DNA of 63,125 nucleotides from assembly GCA_030037525.1 (NCBI GenBank), contig JASHRC010000013.1, forward strand, positions 1 to 63,125. Reading direction: 5' to 3'. Below, one piece after another: positions 30,328 through 39,214 of this stretch (position 1 is its first letter; each line of letters opens with the position of its first letter). Origin of the DNA: Candidatus Acidiferrales bacterium (lineage in GTDB: Bacteria > Acidobacteriota > Terriglobia > Acidiferrales > UBA7541). Below the pieces are notes generated by a model. It made no database searches. It was not told where the DNA came from and saw only the letters and a program-made list of their open reading frames with translations. The position numbers and the translations under genes are program-made.

Positions 30328-31281
30328 CTATTTTGAGCCGCGACCGGCCGGTGCCGGCATGTACAGACCGGCGCTGGCTGGCAAGCCGGCGCGCTCGAAC
30401 TGAATGGTCGTGTGCATGATGTGAAAATCGCGGGCCAGAACTTCACGAATGTTCGCGAGGACTTTTTCGCTCTCTTCCATGTGCATGTCGGGAATACGCA
30501 CGTGACAAGAGAGGGCGTGGAGATCGCCGCCCAGCGTCCAGATGTGGACATCGTGGACCTCTTGAACGCCATCGACCCGCAGGATGGCGGACACGACATC
30601 CTGAAGACGCATTGCCCGAGGCAGACCTTCCAGCAGGATGTGGCCGCTTTCGCGTAGAATTGCCTGTCCCGACCAGAGAACCATCCCACCGATGGCGATC
30701 CCCAGCACGGCGTCGACCCAGTGGGCGCCCGTCCAGCCGATCACGAGCGCGCCAACGAGAATGACGATGTTCGAAAAGGCGTCACCGAGATTGTGAATCC
30801 ACACGGTGCGAACGTTTAAATCTTTGCGCCCGCGATGAAGGGAAAGCGTAATTCCGCCGTTGACCGCCAGGGCTACCAGGGAGACCCACAGCATGATGCT
30901 GGCCCGAACCTCGACTGGGCTGCGCAACCGCGCGATCGACCCCCCGATGACGAACAGGGATGCCAGCGCCAGCACCGTGGCGTTGACGAAGGCCGCGAGA
31001 ATTCCGGCACGATGATAGCCGTAGGTCTTTTCGTGCGTCGGCGGACGCAAGGCCCAACGCATAGCCAGCCAGGAAATCACCAGGGTCGGTACGTCGGTGA
31101 GGTTGTGGACGGCATCGCTTGCGAGCGCCATGGAATGAGCGACATAGCCAGCGACCAGTTCGACCAGCACAAGAAGGAGCGTGGACACGACAGCCAGCCC
31201 CAAGATCCCGGTAGTCTTTTCGCCAGCCGTGCCCAGGTGTCCCAGGTGGTGGCCCGTACGCTCGTTCACATGGACGTGCAT
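30328..31281 (-). CDS. CDF-family metal cation exporter
   Basis: 317 residues: a His-rich start (MHVHVNERTGHHLGHLG), six predicted membrane helices and a C-terminal cytoplasmic domain (about 210-300). The intramembrane metal site is present in ASDAVHNLTD (helix 2) and HNLGDAFSN (helix 5), the two HxxxD/DxxxH patterns of zinc-transporting CDF proteins. The C-terminal domain has DVVSAILRVDGVQEVHDVHI. It most likely exports zinc in exchange for protons; cadmium or cobalt are also possible. It stands alone and is convergent with mutM. Confidence 0.92.
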   Translation of the reverse strand: MHVHVNERTGHHLGHLGTAGEKTTGILGLAVVSTLLLVLVELVAGYVAHSMALASDAVHNLTDVPTLVISWLAMRWALRPPTHEKTYGYHRAGILAAFVNATVLALASLFVIGGSIARLRSPVEVRASIMLWVSLVALAVNGGITLSLHRGRKDLNVRTVWIHNLGDAFSNIVILVGALVIGWTGAHWVDAVLGIAIGGMVLWSGQAILRESGHILLEGLPRAMRLQDVVSAILRVDGVQEVHDVHIWTLGGDLHALSCHVRIPDMHMEESEKVLANIREVLARDFHIMHTTIQFERAGLPASAGLYMPAPAGRGSK

Positions 31282-31474
31282 TAGAGGGATTTTACTCGCA
31301 GAGGCTCACGACGTAACAGCCCGCGTTCGCCAGGAAAACGTAAAAGGGACGTGTGTTTCACGATGTGCGGTGGGGAAACAAAATTGACTTCGCCTGTTTC
31401 AGACTTCTACCATCAAATGATTCCGAGCTTTGCCAGCGGGGAAGGGCGAGACGAATCCAGGCCTCGACCGGCCG

Positions 31475-32686
31475 ATGACACAAAATGCCACGAAGGTGAC
31501 TTTCTGGGGGGTCCGCGGGTCGACGCCCACCGTCGAGCGCGATTCATGGCGCTATGGCGGCAACACCTCCTGCGTGGAGCTAACGACGGCAGGGGGAGGA
31601 CGCTTCATCTTCGATTGCGGCACAGGGTTGCGCATGCTCGGCAATCACCTGCGCGCGGTGAACGGCCGCTGGACGAAATGGCGCGGCGACGGCGGAATCG
31701 AGGCCCACGTCCTGGTAACGCATTATCACTGGGATCACATTCAAGGCATTCCATTTTTTCATCCGTTTTTCGAGCCGCAGAACCGATTTCACTTCTATAG
31801 CTTCGAGTCGAAGTATCTCGGGCGAAACAGCCTACGCCAAGTGCTGGAGGCGCAACTCGCCAAGCCGTATTTCCCTGTCGATGTCGGCACCATGGCCGCG
31901 ACGCGCACGTTTCGCGAAATCACGGGCGGAGACCAATGGGATATTGAGGAAACGCACATCCGGACGGTTTTTCTGAATCATCCGCAGGGCTGCCTGGGCT
32001 ATCGCCTGGATACCCCCACCGGTTCGGTCGTCTACGCAACCGACAACGAGCCCGGAGCGCCGGAGTTTGACGACAACCTTCGGCAATTGGCGCAGGGGGC
32101 AAACGTCCTGATCTACGACGCGCAGTATTCGCCCGAGCAGCTTGCCTCCACACGCAAGGGATGGGGCCACTCATGCTGGCTGGAAGGAGTGAAGATCGCT
32201 TGCGAGACGAAGGTGAAGAACCTGGTGCTCTTTCACCACGACCCCGATTCCTCCAGCACCACAGTGGACGGTTTCCTTTCCGCTGCACGGCAGGAATTTC
32301 CTGCCACCTGGGCGGCCATGGAGGGGATGTCCATCTCGCTGGGCACAAACGGCACCGAGGTCGTTCTGCCGGAGGCACGTCTCGGCCAGCGCCGCCGTTT
32401 GTGCTTCCTGGCAACGGTGAGCGGGCGGACAGAAGACGGAATGCCCTTTGAAGAAAAAGCGACGGTGCGCGACATCAGCGTGCAGGGCGCGTATCTGTGG
32501 TTGCACCATCGGCCGCGGCTGCAGTCGGAATTACGCGTGGTGATCGACGGCCCCCAGCAAGCAGGAGCGGGCGCTCTCGCGCTGCGGGCCACGGTCACGC
32601 ATTGTGAAGCCCGGCGAAGCAAAGATCAGAACGGAGTGGGAGTGTTCTTCATCGAAGACGCAGAACCGGAACCCCCGCGAGATTAA
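31475..32686 (+). CDS. Metallo-beta-lactamase-fold hydrolase fused to a PilZ domain
   Basis: 403 residues from the ATG at 31475; an upstream start at 31430 is possible. Residues about 6-300 are an MBL-fold hydrolase with THYHWDHIQ (H83, H85, D87, H88) for two metals and later VLFHHDPDSS. Residues about 305-400 form a PilZ-like domain with TVRDISVQGAYL (the DxSxxG part) after GQRRRLCF, which holds clustered arginines rather than a clear RxxxR. PilZ domains bind cyclic di-GMP, so the hydrolase may be controlled by it. No c-di-GMP enzyme lies in the window. The substrate is unknown. Confidence 0.88.
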   Translation: MTQNATKVTFWGVRGSTPTVERDSWRYGGNTSCVELTTAGGGRFIFDCGTGLRMLGNHLRAVNGRWTKWRGDGGIEAHVLVTHYHWDHIQGIPFFHPFFEPQNRFHFYSFESKYLGRNSLRQVLEAQLAKPYFPVDVGTMAATRTFREITGGDQWDIEETHIRTVFLNHPQGCLGYRLDTPTGSVVYATDNEPGAPEFDDNLRQLAQGANVLIYDAQYSPEQLASTRKGWGHSCWLEGVKIACETKVKNLVLFHHDPDSSSTTVDGFLSAARQEFPATWAAMEGMSISLGTNGTEVVLPEARLGQRRRLCFLATVSGRTEDGMPFEEKATVRDISVQGAYLWLHHRPRLQSELRVVIDGPQQAGAGALALRATVTHCEARRSKDQNGVGVFFIEDAEPEPPRD

Positions 32687-32949
32687 ACTGCCCGCCAATC
32701 TGACTCATCGAGCGCCGCGATCTGTGATTCGATGTCGGCGAGCGCGCAGGTGAGCTGGTCGCGATAGCGTGGGTTCTGGCTTGCTTCCAGATCTCGCTGC
32801 ACTCGAACGCGCGAAAGAAGCAAAACCTCTCTTCGCCTGCGCCGTTCGGGGTCGGAAGCGGCCAGTGGTTGCTTGGGGCCTTTTGAATCCTCCCCCTGCT
32901 GCCCCTGAATCTGGTCCTCGACCGCCTTACTCTCCCAGCCGCGAGCCAT
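32683..32949 (-). CDS. Small basic, charged protein
   Basis: 88 residues, highly charged, beginning ARGWESKAVEDQIQGQQGE and containing RRRRREVLLLSRVRVQRDLE and YRDQLTCALADIESQI. Acidobacteria often have a small protein of this general form, which is my reason for calling it. It is predicted to be helical with no membrane segment or enzyme motif. It overlaps the end of the MBL-PilZ gene by a few bases, convergently. Function unknown. Confidence 0.55.
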   Translation of the reverse strand: MARGWESKAVEDQIQGQQGEDSKGPKQPLAASDPERRRRREVLLLSRVRVQRDLEASQNPRYRDQLTCALADIESQIAALDESDWRAV

Positions 32950-33101
32950 GCCAGCATTCTAGGGCGGTCCCGTCGTGGCTGCGCCGCTTTTTTCTCGCTG
33001 CGTTTCCTTGCCACAAGCCAAGAGCCGTGAATCTTTCGCCGCACGACCTCAGCGAAAACCGTTCGAGTTCAACGGCACTCCGTGGCCTCCCAGAAAAAGC
33101 C

Positions 33102-33130
33102 TTGGAGTTCGGCGGCGCATGGTTTATCTT
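33102..33130 (+). promoter_or_regulatory. Promoter of the structured leader and the 33235 gene
   Basis: TTGGAG (33102-33107) and TATCTT (33125-33130) are 17 bases apart. Transcription starting about seven bases after the -10 would begin near 33137, exactly where the 5' strand of the outer leader helix starts. Confidence 0.5.
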
Positions 33131-33136
33131 TTGCTG

Positions 33137-33225
33137 AGCACCGACCGGAGGGTGGTCGCCTAACCGGGCGACAGCCCCGCCGTTAAGGTCGCTGCAAGTC
33201 CTTCCAGATTCTGCGACCGGGTGCT
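33137..33225 (+). ncRNA. Predicted structured 5' leader, three-way junction, unclassified
   Basis: Four helices can be drawn without conflict. P1: AGCACC (33137-33142) with GGTGCT (33220-33225). P2: CGGAGGG (33146-33152) with CCCCGCCG (about 33175-33182), one A-G mismatch. P2a: GTCGCC (33155-33160) with GGCGAC (33167-33172), stacked on P2. P3: GGTCGC (33187-33192) with GCGACC (33213-33218), adjacent to P1. The ATG of the next gene follows nine bases after P1 and has no evident Shine-Dalgarno, so the leader could control translation. It does not match c-di-GMP, cobalamin, fluoride or TPP riboswitch cores I know. Confidence 0.45.
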
Positions 33226-33234
33226 GGTGCCAGC

Positions 33235-36200
33235 ATGAAGCGTCCTCGTTGGCTTCAAGTTTTTCTAGTCTTCCTTGTGGGCGCGTGTGCTGGTCTAGCC
33301 TCGGCTGTTCGGGGTGCGCCTTCCGATCGGCCCAATCCGGTCGGCAAGCAGGCCGACGCTCCCTCTTCCCAACGCGCGGCACTGACCATTCCCGGCCCCT
33401 TGCGCTCCTTCCTGCGCATGGCCGGAATCAGCCAGAAAGCATCGCCCGATGAAATCGTGCCCTTCCTTGCGCGCAACGTCTCTTTGCGGGGGTATTCAGG
33501 CCAAGGATTCAGTCAGCGGCCGACCGAGTTCCTGATCCTGCTGCGGCGCTATGTGCAACAGGCAAGAGAACTGGCGGTGTTGGCGGGACCTCAAGGGCTC
33601 ATCCCGGTTTCCGGATGCAAGGATGCCGAACGCATCCTCGAAATTCTTGGCTATCGAACGCGACCAGATTGTGGCCAGAGCAATGCGCACGTGGAGACAT
33701 CTGATTCGCAAAGAGCGTTTCTTACCATTGATTCCGGCTTCCCCCTTCCCGAACTTGAAAGAACTCTTCAGGGAGGCCCGCCGTTCACCTATGTGTTCCC
33801 GAATTCAGAAGTCCCCGTCCTTTTGTCGGAACGCGACTGGATTTCCGTCCACGAACAGCTGAACGGTAAGGACAAGAATCAAACCGGGCTTCTCGACGTC
33901 CTCCTGCACGATCCGGGCGTGGCTCGCTTGTACGCTGCCTGGAGTCGTATGGATCCGGAAACGCTCGTCTATCTCAAGCAGTCGCCGGGCCTGAAAAGGC
34001 TGGTGCCGCTCGCTGCTTCGCTCGATTACTACGGAGAGTACATTCGCATTCGCTCGGGGCGGGTGCTGGCTCCCGGGGGCACGGCTGCAGAGGCGCAATG
34101 GCGGGAGTTGGTCGGCGTCAGCCCCGATTCACCGGCAGAGTTTGTGCCGCGCCTGCTGACCAAAGACAATGGATGGCTGGCCGCCTATTTCGATTCGTTG
34201 GCCCGCGCCGCTCCGGACCAGCAGGCTCACTTCCTCGAGCCGGTCCGCTTCCGGCGCTGTTATGAGGCACTTCGAGGACGGGATGCGCGACCGAGCGCCG
34301 ACGGCTCGGTTTTTCGGCCGGATCCGGACCTGGTGTTCCTCACCACTCGTCTGGAATGGGACCGCGACGTTCAACCACGTGTGCCGGGAAATCTCCAGGC
34401 GTGGAAGAACCTCCTGAACCGCAAGACCAACGCCGAGATGGCTCGCAGCTGGGGGCTGCGCTTAAAAGGCCTAAACGATGCCGAGGGGCTTCTGGAAGCG
34501 ATATTTGCGTTTTCCCGCGTGCCGATCGAGAGCGGGCCGGCGGATATCTACCTCACGCTGTCGGAGCTGGATCGAAGGCGGTCCGCCGGGCGCCCTTTGA
34601 GCCCCCAGACGGTCGCGTTGATGGCCGACAAATTTGCGGGGTTCAGCGACCAGTATCTGATTTTTTCCGAGTTTCCCGAGCTGACCGACACTTCGATTGC
34701 GCTTTTTCTGAATACGGCGGCCTCTCTGGGAAAGATTCCCGATCACGCGTTGCGAGGCAACGCGATGGGAATCTTCCAAGCAAATGTCGGCGTGTGGCAA
34801 ATTCTGGCACGGCAAGGGCAGATTCCCGCCGCGGATCTGGACCCATCCTGGCAGCGTCTCATCAAGCCTTTCGCCCAGATTTCCTCCTCCGCGCAGCTTT
34901 TTGATGCTGGGCGCAAGTCCCTGGGCGAAATCTCGCTCGCGGCAAACGGCAACCGACGCGCAACCCAGGCCGAAGTGATCGATCTGGTTGCCGGCCCTCG
35001 CCAAACGGTTCCTGCCAGTCAGCAAATGCACTCACAAGTGGCGGACCGGATTCGTGCCGTGCTGAACGACCAGCGCCTGGTTTCTATCGACACACTGTTT
35101 GCCATCAGTGACGGCTTGGACTCGATCGGCCATGGAGGCTCGGCAGACAAAAGCCTGGTTCGCCTGGCCGAGGAGCTGCAGGAATTCCAGATGCCGCGGC
35201 CGATTTTCTCTCGGGGAGAAAGAGCTGAATGGGCGGCCGGAGTCTACGACAACCGGCACACGGAATTGCAGATGCATACAGATCTGCCGAAAATCCTGGC
35301 TTCGGCCACTTCCGGCCAGCACTTGGAAGATGCGCGCGGCGAGCTGGTTCCCTTTCTCAGGGATACGCTGGTCGGACTGAACTACGCCTACTACGAGCCG
35401 CCCGGCTCCCAAGCGCTGCACAACAATCCCCTATTGGTCCGATCTCACGATTTCTCCGGAGAAAGCATCGTCGGCTTAGAACAGCTGCTGTGGCAGGCCC
35501 CTCACGTGATCGGAACCGGGTCCCCGGCCGGTGGCGGCGCTCATCTGGTCGGCTCGCTCGCCGATCTGCCGTATGTCCTCGGGCGGATGGAAGGAGATTT
35601 CCTTTCGCCTGAAAACGTGCAGGCCCTGATCTGGTCTGACCTAGTGCCGGGCGTCATTGCCAACGCGGTGGTGCCGCGCTGGTGGAACGTGACCTCGAAT
35701 GAACTTCACGCCGTCGCCCTCTACCAGCGGGCCGGAGAAGAACTCCTGGTCGCCTCGGCAGAGAACCAGGAGTTGCGGGACAGAGTGAGCAGCATTCTTT
35801 CCGCGCGAATGACCCCGCGAGACGCATCGCTGCTGGACTCCGCTCTCGCGGAAAACCGCGTTCGGGATTTTTCGGGCGAGCTAACGCCCGCCGACTTGTT
35901 CTATCTGACTGCCGAGTACCGGCAGAAATTCCCAGCAGATCCTCCGTGGGGCCCGGCTGGACGCGAACTCGAGGCGCTCAATCGCCAGTATCCGTCGGAA
36001 GTGGAATGGCAGCGGTTGTCGCGAGATTTCGGCATCCCTCATCCCATCCTGGAGCGAACCAACGCCCGGGAACTATTGAGCGTGGGGCCGTTGCCCACCT
36101 TTGAGGGTTATTCCAGCAGGCTGTTGGCTGAGACCTGGGACTCTCCGAACCTGTATTGGGCCCGGCTCGCCGACGAGATGGGTTATTCGCCGGTCGAACT

Positions 36201-36402
36201 CAACCGACTAGTGCCGATGCTCACCCGGCGCATGATCGTGAAGATTTTTGCCACGGAATTGGATGATTCGCCGGCGATCCTTCGGGCGATGCGCGAAACG
36301 GGCGACGAACTGCGCCACGGGCAACTCGCCGCGATACCCGCTCTCAGCCGAGGCTCGTCGCCTTCGACCGCAGTTCCGGCGGAAAACGAAAAGGTGAACT
36401 GA
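33235..36402 (+). CDS. Very large secreted protein of unknown function
   Basis: 1055 residues starting KRPRWLQVFLVFLVGACAGL, a signal peptide with a possible lipobox-like LVGAC, then a long globular protein rich in Leu, Arg, Ala and Asp. I recognise no enzymatic motif, repeat unit or membrane segment; helical content looks high throughout. Cys are few. The VWFA protein gene follows after 36 bases on the same strand, and a structured leader precedes it, so the two genes probably form one regulated unit. There is no clear Shine-Dalgarno before the ATG. Confidence 0.8.
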   Translation: MKRPRWLQVFLVFLVGACAGLASAVRGAPSDRPNPVGKQADAPSSQRAALTIPGPLRSFLRMAGISQKASPDEIVPFLARNVSLRGYSGQGFSQRPTEFLILLRRYVQQARELAVLAGPQGLIPVSGCKDAERILEILGYRTRPDCGQSNAHVETSDSQRAFLTIDSGFPLPELERTLQGGPPFTYVFPNSEVPVLLSERDWISVHEQLNGKDKNQTGLLDVLLHDPGVARLYAAWSRMDPETLVYLKQSPGLKRLVPLAASLDYYGEYIRIRSGRVLAPGGTAAEAQWRELVGVSPDSPAEFVPRLLTKDNGWLAAYFDSLARAAPDQQAHFLEPVRFRRCYEALRGRDARPSADGSVFRPDPDLVFLTTRLEWDRDVQPRVPGNLQAWKNLLNRKTNAEMARSWGLRLKGLNDAEGLLEAIFAFSRVPIESGPADIYLTLSELDRRRSAGRPLSPQTVALMADKFAGFSDQYLIFSEFPELTDTSIALFLNTAASLGKIPDHALRGNAMGIFQANVGVWQILARQGQIPAADLDPSWQRLIKPFAQISSSAQLFDAGRKSLGEISLAANGNRRATQAEVIDLVAGPRQTVPASQQMHSQVADRIRAVLNDQRLVSIDTLFAISDGLDSIGHGGSADKSLVRLAEELQEFQMPRPIFSRGERAEWAAGVYDNRHTELQMHTDLPKILASATSGQHLEDARGELVPFLRDTLVGLNYAYYEPPGSQALHNNPLLVRSHDFSGESIVGLEQLLWQAPHVIGTGSPAGGGAHLVGSLADLPYVLGRMEGDFLSPENVQALIWSDLVPGVIANAVVPRWWNVTSNELHAVALYQRAGEELLVASAENQELRDRVSSILSARMTPRDASLLDSALAENRVRDFSGELTPADLFYLTAEYRQKFPADPPWGPAGRELEALNRQYPSEVEWQRLSRDFGIPHPILERTNARELLSVGPLPTFEGYSSRLLAETWDSPNLYWARLADEMGYSPVELNRLVPMLTRRMIVKIFATELDDSPAILRAMRETGDELRHGQLAAIPALSRGSSPSTAVPAENEKVN

Positions 36403-36438
36403 ATTCCTCTGGCAGAAGCAGTCATTTCGAGGGCTCCG

Positions 36439-37491
36439 ATGCTCAAAATATCCCTGGTATGTGCGGCTTTGCTGTGGTCCCTTTCGATTCGGGCTGTGGC
36501 GCAGGATACCGAAGGACCGCACATCCGCGTGGCCATCGATCTGGTGCAGTTGAACGTCGCCGTAACCGACAACAAGGGGCACTACATCACCGGCCTTCGC
36601 CCGCAGGACTTCCTGGTCGCCGAAGACGGCATCACCGAACAGATTGCGGCGTTCGGCGAAGGCAATGAGTCGGTGCGCACGCTCCCGAACATGGTGCCAC
36701 CCGGCAGTCAGCCGCAGCCGCCGGTCACCGCCAAAGAGCCCGGGGAACGCCTGACTGCCGGCGAGCTCAGCTCGCTCGTCGGCGGAGCAAGCGTTTTCGT
36801 TCTGTTCGACACAAGTAACTACATGTATCGGGGATTTGTTTTCGCTCAGGACGCAATCGTCGATTTTGTTCGATCTCTCGATCGCGCGGACAGAGTGGCA
36901 TTCTATTCCTACAGCCGCGATCTCTCCCGAGGTTCGCTGCTTTCTGTCGATCGCGCCCAAGTTTTGCGCGGCGTGCGCACGACCGTGGCCGGAGACGACG
37001 CCGCTCTCTACAATTGCCTTTTGCTGACAGTTCAGGATGCCGCCCGGTTCACCGGGCGAAAAGTGATCGTGGTCTTCTCCAATGGCCCGGATAACGCGAG
37101 TGTCGTGCCACCGGAGCAGGTGGCCGAGATGGCCCAATCGACGGGAACGACGATTTACATGGTAAGCACCGAGCAGGCCCACCTGGAGCCTATCTCGAAC
37201 GCGGTCTTCCAGCGCATGACCGCCGCAACGGGCGGCAAAGTCTACTTCGCAAAGAACTGGAAGGATGAGCAGGACGCGTTCAGTTCGATACGCGATGACT
37301 TGGCTCACCTGTATTCGCTCAGTTATTATCCCGAGCCCAATCCCAATCGCGGCTGGCGCAGCATTCGCGTCAAGCTTACGGGCAACCACGGGAAATACCA
37401 CATACGCACGCGCGACGGATATCGGCTGCGCAGTTTCGAATTCTCGACCGAAAACGCTTCTCCCAATCCCCAGCAGCCCACTCCGCGCTAG
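36439..37491 (+). CDS. VWFA-related secreted protein of the acidobacterial type
   Basis: 350 residues: signal peptide (LKISLVCAALLWSLSIRAVA), an N-terminal beta-rich region (about 25-75, VRVAIDLVQLNVAVTD-like sequence with DNKGHYITGLRPQDFLVAED), then a von Willebrand A domain (about 115-330). The VWFA-related acidobacterial domain typically starts exactly this way. The metal-site motif is DTSNY rather than DxSxS, so the last Ser is missing and metal binding may be weak. It follows the 1055-residue protein after 36 bases and is probably its partner on the cell surface. Confidence 0.9.
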   Translation: MLKISLVCAALLWSLSIRAVAQDTEGPHIRVAIDLVQLNVAVTDNKGHYITGLRPQDFLVAEDGITEQIAAFGEGNESVRTLPNMVPPGSQPQPPVTAKEPGERLTAGELSSLVGGASVFVLFDTSNYMYRGFVFAQDAIVDFVRSLDRADRVAFYSYSRDLSRGSLLSVDRAQVLRGVRTTVAGDDAALYNCLLLTVQDAARFTGRKVIVVFSNGPDNASVVPPEQVAEMAQSTGTTIYMVSTEQAHLEPISNAVFQRMTAATGGKVYFAKNWKDEQDAFSSIRDDLAHLYSLSYYPEPNPNRGWRSIRVKLTGNHGKYHIRTRDGYRLRSFEFSTENASPNPQQPTPR

Positions 37492-37623
37492 AAGCCGCGG
37501 TCGAATTCGCAGCAGGCGTCGTGCCGAGGCTCCTCCGCCGGTTTTCCCTTTGCGGCTCCCTCCGATTTCCGTAAAATCCTGGTCGACGATGCCGATCTAG
37601 CTCCGGCGGGTTGCCGCACGCTC

Positions 37624-37911
37624 ATGGCAACGAAAGAAAAGCTCCCTCGAACCGAAACGGATCTGGAGGCCTCGGTCGCCCCATTGCCTCTCTGGCAACT
37701 GGATATCGTCGAGGTAACCGGACACAATATCGAAGCCCGCGGCCGCGAAGAAGTGAACGAGCTCCTCGGACGGGGCTGGCTTTTGCTGCACATCTATACT
37801 TTGAAATACAACGAGGACGGAGTTTGGAGAGAGCGGCCCATGGCCATCCTGGGGCGACCGCGGAAGAATGGCCGTCGACGTAAGCCCGCGCCTTCCCAGG
37901 AAGGCCGGTAG
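37624..37911 (+). CDS. Small soluble protein of unknown function
   Basis: 95 residues beginning ATKEKLPRTETDLEASVAPL. A compact central part (LPLWQLDIVEVTGHNIEA ... VNELLGRGWLLLHIYTLKY) has the look of a small alpha/beta domain, and the C-terminus is basic (RPRKNGRRRKPAP). Codon use and composition resemble its neighbours. It is co-directional with the PEBP gene, which starts 47 bases after its stop. I do not recognise the family. Confidence 0.6.
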   Translation: MATKEKLPRTETDLEASVAPLPLWQLDIVEVTGHNIEARGREEVNELLGRGWLLLHIYTLKYNEDGVWRERPMAILGRPRKNGRRRKPAPSQEGR

Positions 37912-37958
37912 GACCCGCCAGAGGTCCCGTTGGAGGCTCGCAGAGGAGAAAGGCGGAA

Positions 37959-38420
37959 ATGGCGTTTCAGATCACGACCAGTGCGTTTCGAAATAACAGC
38001 CCCATACCCAAAAAATTCACTTGCGACGGGCCCGACGTTTCCCCGCCGCTCTCCTGGACTGATCCGCCTCCGAAGACAAAGAGCTTTGCTCTGGTTACCG
38101 ACGATCCGGATGCCCCCGGCGGCCTGTGGGTGCATTGGGTCCTTTACGATCTCCCCGCCGACACGCGCAAACTGCCCGAAGGCGTAGCGAAGGAGCCCCG
38201 GTTGCCGAACGGGGCGCTGCAGGGTCGCAACGATTTCGGGAAAACGGGCTACAACGGCCCTTGCCCGCCCCGGGGCTCTGCGCACCGCTATTTCTTCAAG
38301 CTGTACGCGCTGGACTCCCCAACGGGCTTAAAAGCCGGAGCAACGAAGGCCGAGCTCGAGCGCGTGATGAGCGGACACATTCTGGCGCAGGCTCAACTCG
38401 TTGGCGTTTTCCAGCACTAG
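37959..38420 (+). CDS. YbhB/YbcL-type PEBP protein
   Basis: 153 residues of the phosphatidylethanolamine-binding/Raf kinase inhibitor-like family. Signatures are FTCDGPDVSPPLSW, DDPDAPGGLWVHWVLYD and GYNGPCPPRGSAHRYFFKL, giving the conserved ligand pocket with Asp-Pro-Asp and the CPP turn. No signal peptide is present, so it is cytoplasmic. A good ribosome binding site (GAGGAGAAAGGCGG) precedes the ATG. Bacterial members are of uncertain function. Confidence 0.93.
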   Translation: MAFQITTSAFRNNSPIPKKFTCDGPDVSPPLSWTDPPPKTKSFALVTDDPDAPGGLWVHWVLYDLPADTRKLPEGVAKEPRLPNGALQGRNDFGKTGYNGPCPPRGSAHRYFFKLYALDSPTGLKAGATKAELERVMSGHILAQAQLVGVFQH

Positions 38421-38446
38421 CGCCGAATTTTGTTCCCCTCAAGGAC

Positions 38447-38592
38447 CGCTCTTCGTATTCGAACCTGCTGCGGCGCAAAGGGCTCTCGAAAACCCCGGGT
38501 GCTTCGCGCCTCCTCAGTGCCGGGTTCGAAATTACCGACACACCGAAGAGCGAGAGCCCATAAGCGCGACCTGCACTTCCGTACAGGTAGCT
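38447..38592. repeat. Cluster of nested and crossing inverted repeats in a non-coding gap
   Basis: Perfect complementary arms: CGCTCTTCG (38447-38455) with CGAAGAGCG (38544-38552); inside it TTCGAACC (38458-38465) with GGTTCGAA (38523-38530); inside that GGCGC (38472-38476) with GCGCC (38506-38510). GGGCTCTCG (38480-38488) pairs with CGAGAGCCC (38551-38559) and would cross the outer stem as a pseudoknot. ACCTG/CAGGT (38569-38573 and 38584-38588) forms one more hairpin. No gene is evident in the 267-base gap. Confidence 0.5.
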
Positions 38593-38687
38593 CATCAGAA
38601 ATCGCCAGGCCCGGAGCCAATCAACTCCCCTTCTCGCGGCCCATACTATGCGTACGACGAAATCCGTTCCTGACGGAGGCTCGACCC

Positions 38688-39101
38688 ATGAAGGCTCGAT
38701 TGGCTGTAGCTGTTTTGGTACTCGCGTGCGCGCCGCTGGGCCTGGCGAAAGATCCGCCGAGCTACGAAAAGGGCACCCTGCTCTCGATGGATTCCTCTTC
38801 GTGCGGGGTGGCCGAGAAGGGCTCGAAGACCGTCGCTGGCGAACTCCTGGGCACTGACGGCGAGCACAAGTCCACGCAGGAAGTGCTCTGCCAGGAATAC
38901 GTGCTGCAGGGCGAGCGCATTGTCTACCGAATTCGGCCGACCGACACCAAGCATCCCAGTCTGCTTCCGGTCGGCGACACGGTTCAGTACCGCATCCGCA
39001 AGGACAAGATGTATGTGCTAGATCGCGAAGGCGACTCGAAAGAACGAGAGTATTCGGTCGTCTCGATGCAGGTGCGCCAGGAATCGAAGAACACGCAGTA
39101 A
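38688..39101 (+). CDS. Small exported protein of unknown function
   Basis: 137 residues from an ATG at 38688 with GGAGG upstream. A signal peptide (KARLAVAVLVLACAPLGLA) precedes a small domain with SYEKGTLLSMDSSSCGV and ILQGERIVYRIRPTDTKH-like sequence (the visible residues are YVLQGERIVYRIRP and RKDKMYVLDREGD). The two Cys (in SSCGV and VLCQEYV) could form a disulfide outside the cytoplasm. Small proteins of this layout are frequent in Acidobacteria. Function unknown; an upstream start in the repeat region is not credible. Confidence 0.8.
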   Translation: MKARLAVAVLVLACAPLGLAKDPPSYEKGTLLSMDSSSCGVAEKGSKTVAGELLGTDGEHKSTQEVLCQEYVLQGERIVYRIRPTDTKHPSLLPVGDTVQYRIRKDKMYVLDREGDSKEREYSVVSMQVRQESKNTQ

Positions 39102-39214
39102 CGTCTCAGCCGGTTCTGCTTTGCCGCGCCTGGGCCGATCGCTTGACCGCCACGGCACGGCATCGCTTCTCGGGAGGTTTAACGAAGGCGGAAACCCGCG
39201 GATCGCCTCGGCCG

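Noticed and set aside
38520-38545. GGGTTCGAAAT looks like a tRNA T-loop
   Set aside because: No five-base stem pairs around it and no acceptor, D or anticodon arms are found on either strand.
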